A stretch of 21,856 nucleotides of DNA from Lachnospiraceae bacterium UBA7598. Its GTDB lineage: Bacteria; Bacillota; Clostridia; Lachnospirales; Lachnospiraceae. The stretch lies in NCBI GenBank assembly GCA_002474415.1, contig DLQV01000204.1, forward strand, positions 1-21,856, written 5' to 3'. The notes beneath the pieces were generated by a model. It was given only the letters and a program-made list of their open reading frames with translations, ran no database searches and was not told where the DNA came from. Below, one piece after another: positions 16,327 to 21,856 of this stretch (positions are counted from its first letter, which is position 1; each line of letters starts with the position of its first letter). The position numbers were made by a program, and so were the translations under genes.

Positions 16327-18186
16327 ATGCCATCACAATTTTTTGGATTGAATATCGGGGCGAGTGCTTTGTCGGCATTTCAGACCTCGGTGAATACAGC
16401 GGCAAACAACGTTGCGAATGTGCAGACAAAAGGATATACCAGACAGACGGCGAATCTGGCAGCAACGGATCCGATCCGTGTATATACCAGATATGGTAGT
16501 GTCGGAACCGGTGTGGAAGTAACTTCTGTGACACAGGAACGCAATCTCTATTATGATGAAAAATACTGGCAGAGTACTTCCAGCAGAGGCTTTTTCGAAC
16601 AGAAACTTTATTATGTGGATCAGATCCAGACAATCTTCCGGGATGACGAGGAATCCCAGAAAGGATTTTCCAGCATTTTTTCCCAGATGTTTAAGGATCT
16701 GGATACGTTAAAGACACAGGCTGAAGATAAGTCTGTTCGAAATCAGTTTATTCAGCAGGCACAGAGTCTTTGTACCTATTTTAATGCGTTGTCTAAGAGC
16801 CTGACGGAGATTCAGGAGGATACCAACGAAGAAATCAAGGCTTCTGTGGATAATATCAATTCCATTGCGGAAAAAATTTCAGTGCTCAACAAGCAGATTA
16901 ACAATATTGAGGTGCGTGGCGGACATGCAAATGAGCTGCGTGACCAGAGAGCCAATCTGATTGACGAACTTTCACAGATTGCAGATGTGGAGACGAAGGA
17001 ATTTGAGGTGACAAACTCCAACGGACAGAACTTGGGAGGAACGAATTACCGCGTATATATCAACGGACAGACACTGGTAGACGGAAATGATTACCGGACG
17101 TTAAAGTGTACTTCTTCAGAATATCTGAACAACCAGATGGATGCTGAGGGCATGTATGCCATTACCTGGGAAGATACCGGAATGGAGTTCAATGCCAAAG
17201 GTGCCAGCGCCAACGGAAGTCTCAAGGCGTTGTTTATGATCCGTGACGGAAATAACAATGAAAATATGAAGGGAACGGTCTCGGATGCAGATCTGTCCTC
17301 TATTACGATAAAGATTCCGGATACGAAAGTAAACGAATTGTCACTGGCGAATAAAGGCCGGATTATGGTAAATAATAAGTTTTATTACTATGACGGATGG
17401 AAGGCGACCGTCGGTGAAAACGGGGTAAACAGTGTGACATTTAAACTTGCTCCGGAATCCCAGATGGCGGATCAGGCGGAAGCTGACCGTGTTAAGGGAA
17501 ATTATCTGACAACCGGTTCTTCCATGGATGCAATGGGAATTCCGTATTATCAGAATCAGATCAATGAATTCCTGCGGAATTTTACCCAGGCATTCAATGA
17601 CATTGAAAAACAGGGCGTTACATTAGACGGGGATAAAATGGGAGCCTTTTTTGTAGGAACTTCCCCAACCGGAAACGTTTTTAATGCAGATTCGTGGGAT
17701 GCGAAAGTGCAGGCTGCAAAGGAAGCCGGATGGACGACGGATATCGAATTGTCATCCGATGGAGACAGTTATTATCAGTTTACCGCGACAACTCTTTCCA
17801 TCAACAGTAAATCATTAAAGGATTCCAACTACTTTGCGACGGCAACCAAGATCACACAGGGTGAGGCGAAATACGATACCGTTGAGGATCTTTTGAAGCT
17901 GCAGAAAGATGTGCGGATGTTCCGTGGAGATTCTGCGGAATCTTTCCTGGAAACACTGATTTCAGATGTGACCGTGGATGTGAACAAGACTACCACAAGT
18001 TCAAATAATTATTCTAATCTGTCCACGGCGATCGCGACACAGCGTACCTCCGTGTCCGGTGTGGATGAAGATGAGGAAGCGATGAACCTGATCAAATTTC
18101 AGAATGCATACAATCTGGCATCTAAGGTGATTTCCGTGATGTCTGAGATGTATGACAAACTGATCAATGAGACCGGAGTTGTATAA
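16327..18186 (+). CDS. flgK: FlgK-type hook-associated protein (second copy)
   Basis: The 619-aa protein also has both FlgK ends: LNIGASALSAFQTSVN and NNVANVQTKGYTRQT at the N-terminus, and DEDEEAMNLIKFQNAYNLAS at the C-terminus. The middle differs entirely from the first copy and is longer, with a YYYDGWKATVGENG segment and only two cysteines (C149, C261). It is not a recent duplicate. It may build a second junction ring, replace the first copy under some conditions, or join hook to a particular flagellin. AAGGAGG sits 7-8 nt before the start. FlgK is the best family name, but division of labour with the first copy is unknown. Confidence 0.9.
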   Translation: MPSQFFGLNIGASALSAFQTSVNTAANNVANVQTKGYTRQTANLAATDPIRVYTRYGSVGTGVEVTSVTQERNLYYDEKYWQSTSSRGFFEQKLYYVDQIQTIFRDDEESQKGFSSIFSQMFKDLDTLKTQAEDKSVRNQFIQQAQSLCTYFNALSKSLTEIQEDTNEEIKASVDNINSIAEKISVLNKQINNIEVRGGHANELRDQRANLIDELSQIADVETKEFEVTNSNGQNLGGTNYRVYINGQTLVDGNDYRTLKCTSSEYLNNQMDAEGMYAITWEDTGMEFNAKGASANGSLKALFMIRDGNNNENMKGTVSDADLSSITIKIPDTKVNELSLANKGRIMVNNKFYYYDGWKATVGENGVNSVTFKLAPESQMADQAEADRVKGNYLTTGSSMDAMGIPYYQNQINEFLRNFTQAFNDIEKQGVTLDGDKMGAFFVGTSPTGNVFNADSWDAKVQAAKEAGWTTDIELSSDGDSYYQFTATTLSINSKSLKDSNYFATATKITQGEAKYDTVEDLLKLQKDVRMFRGDSAESFLETLISDVTVDVNKTTTSSNNYSNLSTAIATQRTSVSGVDEDEEAMNLIKFQNAYNLASKVISVMSEMYDKLINETGVV

Positions 18187-18191
18187 TGTTA

Positions 18192-18205
18192 TCGGTGGAA
18201 ACCGA
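18192..18205 (+). promoter_or_regulatory. Possible CsrA-binding hairpin upstream of flgL
   Basis: TCGGT-GGAA-ACCGA forms a 5-bp hairpin that displays GGA in its loop, the known preferred form of CsrA sites. It is in the 55-nt spacer between the second flgK and flgL. The csrA gene lies about 2 kb downstream in the same operon. Function is inferred from shape only. Confidence 0.4.
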
Positions 18206-18227
18206 ATGACCTGATACCATGAAGTTT

Positions 18228-18241
18228 AGGAGGGAGATCCT
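18228..18241 (+). promoter_or_regulatory. Ribosome binding site of flgL inside a potential GGA hairpin
   Basis: AGGA-GGGAGA-TCCT ends directly at the flgL ATG (18242). The four-bp pairing would place the second GGA of the AGGAGGGA ribosome binding site in a loop. It could let CsrA or RNA folding modulate flgL translation. The stem is short, so this is tentative. Confidence 0.35.
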
Positions 18242-19816
18242 ATGAGAGTTACCAATAATATGATCACAAGCAACACAAAGAGCAATATCAATGCCAATAA
18301 GGTGCTTGTAGATAAATATAATACCCAGATGACGACACAGAAGAAGATCAATAAACCGTCGGAAGATCCGGTCATTGCGATCCGTTCTCTGCGTATGCAG
18401 ACCAGTTTGTCCCATATTGACCAGTATCTGACCAATAACATTTCGGATGCCAATTCCTGGCTGGATGTGACGGATACAGCACTGGGAAATATGAAAACAA
18501 TTCTGACCGATGTCCGCTCTCTGTGTGTCAAGGGTGCAACGGATACATTGAAAGAAGATGACCGTAAGACAATTTTAAATCAGCTGAAATCTTTAAGTGA
18601 CCAGATCTATGCAGAGGGAAATGCAGATTTTTCCGGCAGAACTGTATTTACCGGATACCGCACAACAAAGCAACTGACATTTAAGACTGATGAAGAGACG
18701 ACATCTTATACGATTGATCAGAAGTTATCTTACAAAGATATTTCCGAGGCCCGTTATACATACGGAAGTGTAAATGTACCGGCAGATGCGTCGGCCAGTT
18801 TTGATGAAAGCACTTCCATCGGAGAAAATACCTACGACCGGCTGCGTCTGGCGTATGGAAAGATTAACGGAAAGGATAATGCAGATGGAACGGGAGCAAT
18901 TGATCCGATTTCCAGCATAAGTTATACGACAGCGGCAGGAAAGAAAGTAGAGTTAGACCTTGTACAGGGAAAGTTTGTAGATGAGAAGGGGACAGAAACC
19001 GGCAGTGGGTTTACGGTGTATGAATCCAAAGAGGATTGGATGAAACAAAATGGTGGAGAAGCCAAAGTCGGAGACAATAATATGGTATTTATCAAGGATA
19101 CCGGTGAAATGATCCTCGGAAAAGATTTGTCCAATACCTTAAAGAGAGAAGAGGCAGATTTTAGCATCACGTACACCAAGACCGGATTTGATGCAGGAGA
19201 GGCCCGCCCGGAATATTACTATGACTGCAAGATGAAGACTCCGGATATGCAGGAGGCGGTACAGTATACGAAGGAAGATCAGCCGATCAATTTTGAAATT
19301 TCCAGCGGAATCATGCTTGCAGCCAATACACAGGCAAGCGATGTTTTAAGCACGGATATTGGACGGGATATGACGGAGATGATGACGCTTGTTTCTGCTT
19401 CTACGGAAGCACATGACAAAGTTTCCAGAATCGAAAAAATGATGTCCATGGAACAGTATTCAGATGAGGACAGTCAGAAAAAACTGCAGACCTATCTGGA
19501 TGCAGCAAATAAAGAAGCAACTTATGCAGATGATAATCTGTCCAAAACCTACAAACAGTATATTTCCAATTTTGACGGATATCTGGAAAAAGTAAATGTA
19601 GCACACACCAATGTGGGTGGTCTGCAGCAGCGTGTAGAGCTGACAAAGACTCGTGTGGAAAACCAGAAGGAGACGGTTGAAGAACTGAAATCCAACAACG
19701 ACAACCGTGATATTTCAGATATTATTATCGATTACTATGCTGCCTACAATGCATATACGTCCAGTCTGACTGCAGCATCGAAAGTCGGAAGTCAGACATT
19801 GCTGAATTATTTATAA
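18242..19816 (+). CDS. flgL: FlgL, hook-filament junction protein 3 (long form)
   Basis: The N-terminus (MRVTNNMITSNTKSNINAN, then KINKPSEDPV and NANSWLDVTDTALGNM after a short helix) and the C-terminus (TNVGGLQQRVELTKTRVENQ, ending SQTLLNYL) are FlgL/flagellin-like helical ends. FlgL forms the second junction ring on which the filament is built. At 524 aa it is far longer than the usual 300 or so; the extra length is a variable central region of roughly residues 145-370, with no domain I recognise, probably surface exposed. It has two cysteines (C95, C329). It is exported with FlgN. The start directly follows AGGAGGGA and possible GGA hairpins. FliW follows after 27 nt. Confidence 0.92.
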   Translation: MRVTNNMITSNTKSNINANKVLVDKYNTQMTTQKKINKPSEDPVIAIRSLRMQTSLSHIDQYLTNNISDANSWLDVTDTALGNMKTILTDVRSLCVKGATDTLKEDDRKTILNQLKSLSDQIYAEGNADFSGRTVFTGYRTTKQLTFKTDEETTSYTIDQKLSYKDISEARYTYGSVNVPADASASFDESTSIGENTYDRLRLAYGKINGKDNADGTGAIDPISSISYTTAAGKKVELDLVQGKFVDEKGTETGSGFTVYESKEDWMKQNGGEAKVGDNNMVFIKDTGEMILGKDLSNTLKREEADFSITYTKTGFDAGEARPEYYYDCKMKTPDMQEAVQYTKEDQPINFEISSGIMLAANTQASDVLSTDIGRDMTEMMTLVSASTEAHDKVSRIEKMMSMEQYSDEDSQKKLQTYLDAANKEATYADDNLSKTYKQYISNFDGYLEKVNVAHTNVGGLQQRVELTKTRVENQKETVEELKSNNDNRDISDIIIDYYAAYNAYTSSLTAASKVGSQTLLNYL

Positions 19817-19843
19817 TAAAACGCGTAGCGAAGGAGAAGGATC

Positions 19844-20308
19844 ATGAAGGCTGATTCACGTATTTTTGGAAAAATTGAAATCGAAGATGACAAGATTATC
19901 ACATTGGAGAAGGGAATGATCGGGTTCCCGAATCTCAATCATTTTGCACTGATTTATGATGAAGAAAAAGAAAAAAAATACAATTCCATTATGTGGCTGC
20001 AGTCGATGGATGATCCGGACATTGCATTTCCGGTCATGATGCCGCATATTGTAAAGGAAGATTACAATCCGAATGTGAGCGAGGAGATGATCGCACCTTT
20101 AGGAGAGCTGACACCGGACAACACATATATTCTTGTGACGGTTACGGTTCCAAAAAATGTAGAAGATTTTTCGGTGAACCTGAAAGCACCGGTTGTGATC
20201 AATATGGACAACCACAAAGGCGTGCAGCTGATTGTGGAGGATGATTATCCGGTGAAATACAAGGTATATGATGTGCTCAAAGCAAAAAAGGAAAAGGCGG
20301 GTGAATAA
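19844..20308 (+). CDS. fliW: FliW, flagellin-binding antagonist of CsrA
   Basis: The 154-aa protein has the FliW pattern: ITLEKGMIGFPNLNHFALI near the N-terminus, then WLQSMDDPDIAFPVM and NLKAPVVINMDN. FliW binds either flagellin or CsrA. When flagellin is being exported, FliW is free to bind CsrA and relieve repression of flagellin translation. The order fliW-csrA, with csrA starting 3 nt after the fliW stop, is the conserved Gram-positive arrangement and allows balanced synthesis. AAGGAGAAGG precedes the start. Confidence 0.95.
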   Translation: MKADSRIFGKIEIEDDKIITLEKGMIGFPNLNHFALIYDEEKEKKYNSIMWLQSMDDPDIAFPVMMPHIVKEDYNPNVSEEMIAPLGELTPDNTYILVTVTVPKNVEDFSVNLKAPVVINMDNHKGVQLIVEDDYPVKYKVYDVLKAKKEKAGE

Positions 20309-20311
20309 GAT

Positions 20312-20530
20312 ATGCTGGCATTGACAAGAAAAAAGGGGGAGGCCCTGGTAATCAACAACAATATCGAGATCACCGTGCTTGAGATCCGGGGAGATCAGAT
20401 CAAACTTGGAATTACGGCGCCAAAGGATGTGCCGGTATACCGTAAGGAAGTTTATCTGCAGATCCAGAAAGAAAACCAGGAGGCAATCAGTCTGGATGGC
20501 ATCGAAGCATTAAAAGGAATTCTTGGATAA
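20312..20530 (+). CDS. csrA: CsrA, post-transcriptional regulator
   Basis: The 72-aa protein begins with MLALTRKKGEALVI, the CsrA signature, and has VPVYRKEVYLQI, which holds the RNA-contacting Arg of the family. CsrA dimers bind GGA in 5' leaders, usually over the ribosome binding site, and block translation, most notably of flagellin in Firmicutes. It starts 3 nt after the fliW stop with only a weak GGCGGG upstream, so translation is probably coupled to fliW. It is the last gene before a second sigma-28-like promoter. Confidence 0.97.
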   Translation: MLALTRKKGEALVINNNIEITVLEIRGDQIKLGITAPKDVPVYRKEVYLQIQKENQEAISLDGIEALKGILG

Positions 20531-20555
20531 ATCGGGAAAAACAATCGGAGGGTGT

Positions 20556-20582
20556 TAAGTTTTTACGGGCACGCTCCGATAA
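20556..20582 (+). promoter_or_regulatory. Probable sigma-28 promoter of flaG-fliD
   Basis: TAAG at 20556-20559, 15 nt, and TCCGATAA at 20575-20582 match TAAA-N15-GCCGATAA with one mismatch in each element. The -10 part overlaps the right arm of an inverted repeat (ATCGGAG, 20544-20550, with CTCCGAT, 20574-20580). It would give flaG and fliD their own late-flagellar transcript with a leader of about 75 nt. Confidence 0.6.
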
Positions 20583-20617
20583 TTATTTATAGAATGAAAG
20601 TAATAGATTGGCTAAGT

Positions 20618-20634
20618 AGCCGGCGTGACCGGCT
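20618..20634 (+). promoter_or_regulatory. Leader hairpin upstream of flaG
   Basis: AGCCGG-CGTGA-CCGGCT is a perfect 6-bp stem in the flaG leader. Downstream, GACAGGAGGT (20647-20656) is both the flaG ribosome binding site and similar to the ACARGGA core of CsrA sites, with another GGA at 20644-20646. The hairpin has no U-tract, so it is not a terminator; a role in translational control is inferred. Confidence 0.35.
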
Positions 20635-20663
20635 GCAGATGATGGAGACAGGAGGTAATCATC

Positions 20664-21089
20664 ATGGCAATGGAGGCTATTAAAGGTGCAGGCGTGACAT
20701 ATCAGGGAAGTGTGTCATCTGCAGAAACCAAAGCAGAAAGCCAGCCCAAAACAGATTCTGCGGTAAAAGCAGCAGAAGCCGATGCAACTGAAAAGAGCAT
20801 CGGATCGGAGGATATGAAGCAGGCTGGTGAGGAGAACGTAAACACTTCCCTGGGAGCAGATCAGCGAAAGACAAATGCGCAGATCAAGAAAGCTGTGGAT
20901 GAAGTGAATAAAAAGGCGGTCAACTCGGAGGCGATATTCGGCATCCATGAGGCAACCAATCGTGTAACCATAAAAATCATCGATAAAGATACCAAAAAGG
21001 TACTCAAAGAGATTCCACCGGAGAAGACACTGGATATGATCGCAAAAGTGTGGGAGCTTGCGGGGCTTATGGTAGATGAGAAGAGATAA
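20664..21089 (+). CDS. flaG: FlaG family flagellar protein
   Basis: The 141-aa protein has a low-complexity N-terminal half rich in Ala, Glu and Lys and a conserved FlaG C-terminal part: FGIHEATNRVTIKIIDKDTKK, KEIPPEKTLDMIAKVWELAG. FlaG proteins sit beside fliD in many bacteria and influence filament length, but the mechanism is not settled. It has a strong AGGAGG 8 nt before the ATG and lies 18 nt before fliD, so they are co-transcribed. At 141 aa it is at the long end of the family because of the N-terminal extension. Confidence 0.9.
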   Translation: MAMEAIKGAGVTYQGSVSSAETKAESQPKTDSAVKAAEADATEKSIGSEDMKQAGEENVNTSLGADQRKTNAQIKKAVDEVNKKAVNSEAIFGIHEATNRVTIKIIDKDTKKVLKEIPPEKTLDMIAKVWELAGLMVDEKR

Positions 21090-21107
21090 CGAAGAGGAGG
21101 AAAAATT

Positions 21108-21856
21108 ATGGCAATCAGAATGACAGGTATGGTATCTGGTCTGGATACCGATTCTATCGTAAAAGAGCTGGTTTCCGCATATAGTACGAAGAAAGAAAAA
21201 TATGTCAAAGAGCAGACAAAACTCGGATGGAAGCAGGACATCTGGAAAGATCTGAATAAAGAGGTAAACAGTTTTTACAAGAGCGTTGGTAATCTGCGAT
21301 TTGACAGCGGATACAATACCAAAAAGACAACATCATCCGACAGCACTAAGGCAACAGTCAGCGCAACAGGAAGCGCAGTTGTCGGAACACAGAAGCTGCA
21401 TGTACTTTCTACTGCACAGTCCGGATACCTGACGGGGGCTGAGATTAAGACAACAGCCAACGAGAAAGTAACTACTTCTACAAAGCTTTCGGATCTGGGT
21501 ATTACAGCAGATGAGGTTACATTTAATGTGGGACCGGCAAATAATTCTGCATCTGGAACTACAAGACAGATCAAAGTAGGAAAAGACAGCACAATCAGTG
21601 ATGTGGTAAACAAGCTGAAAGATGCGGGATTAAATGCAAACTTTGATGCTGGAAACGGACGTTTTTATCTGAGTTCTTCAGATTCCGGATATGCAACAGA
21701 TTTTAATGTTACTGCGGACAGCAGCGATACAAATTCCACAACGTTATTAAATGCATTGGGTCTGGGCGATACGGCAAAGAAGATTGACGGAAGCGATGCG
21801 GTTATCGTTTTAAATGGTGTAAAGTACACCAGTACAACAAATAATTTTTCTGTCAA
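21108..21856 (+). CDS. fliD: FliD, flagellar filament cap protein (5' part)
   Basis: The first 249 codons are present and the frame is open to the window end. The N-terminus (MAIRMTGMVSGLDTDSIVKEL) is the FliD signature. It is followed by a helix that would form the D0/D1 leg and by Ser/Thr-rich beta segments (STAQSGYLTG, ITADEVTFNVG). FliD forms the cap at the filament tip under which exported flagellin folds. GAGGAGG lies just before the ATG. No cysteine is present in the visible part, in contrast to the first FlgK. Confidence 0.95.
   Translation, partial: MAIRMTGMVSGLDTDSIVKELVSAYSTKKEKYVKEQTKLGWKQDIWKDLNKEVNSFYKSVGNLRFDSGYNTKKTTSSDSTKATVSATGSAVVGTQKLHVLSTAQSGYLTGAEIKTTANEKVTTSTKLSDLGITADEVTFNVGPANNSASGTTRQIKVGKDSTISDVVNKLKDAGLNANFDAGNGRFYLSSSDSGYATDFNVTADSSDTNSTTLLNALGLGDTAKKIDGSDAVIVLNGVKYTSTTNNFSV

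Noticed and set aside
14599..18186. Two flgK genes as an assembly duplication
   Set aside because: The two sequences are clearly different in their middles and lengths and match only in the conserved ends.
20544..20580. Inverted repeat after csrA as a transcription terminator
   Set aside because: The stem has a mismatch and a long loop and is followed by AATTATTTATAG rather than a T-run. It overlaps a sigma-28-like promoter instead.
1..21856. Mobile elements, CRISPR arrays, tRNA genes, phage genes
   Set aside because: I saw no transposase or integrase, regularly spaced repeats, terminal inverted repeats or tRNA-like sequence on either strand.

Overview
The window looks like chromosome of a motile, low-to-mid GC, Gram-positive anaerobe, most likely a gut Lachnospiraceae (Roseburia/Agathobacter-like). 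This rests on the clostridial-type large SRP RNA, the Firmicutes flagellar order flgM-flgN-flgK-flgL-fliW-csrA, strong AGGAGG ribosome binding sites and a YicI-type GH31 enzyme. The species cannot be fixed from the sequence alone.

Layout. (1) 1-4870, carbohydrate use: the 3' end of a probable ABC sugar-binding protein gene, a hairpin/U-tract, then a two-gene block of a GH31 alpha-xylosidase-like enzyme and a GH36 alpha-galactosidase-like enzyme, closed by a terminator. (2) 4900-13300, an apparent operon behind an extended -10 promoter. It holds three large, soluble, mostly helical proteins of unknown function (802, 820 and 640 aa), with a ROK-family glucokinase and a very acidic 137-aa protein between the first and second. 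The three large proteins share a module (a Ser-containing SEF-like motif, then a YxxxK motif, then a G[EK][KR]R motif) and end in polar K/Q/E-rich tails. This is the least explained part of the window. (3) 13300-13640, the SRP RNA gene on the minus strand with its own sigma-A promoter; it converges on the unknown operon and shares a bidirectional terminator with it. (4) 13670-21856, flagellar late genes: a sigma-28 promoter, flgM, flgN, two different tandem flgK genes, an unusually long flgL, fliW and csrA, then a second sigma-28-like promoter, flaG and the 5' part of fliD.

How the genes work together. The two glycosidases probably release xylose, galactose or related sugars from oligosaccharides imported by the upstream transporter, and glucokinase phosphorylates glucose. 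The flagellar block encodes the hook-filament junction and cap proteins (FlgK, FlgL, FliD), their chaperone (FlgN), the anti-sigma factor that couples late-gene expression to hook completion (FlgM), and the FliW-CsrA translational switch. Short hairpins displaying GGA lie before flgL and suggest that CsrA may act inside its own operon. No CRISPR array, insertion sequence, tRNA or integrase was seen.
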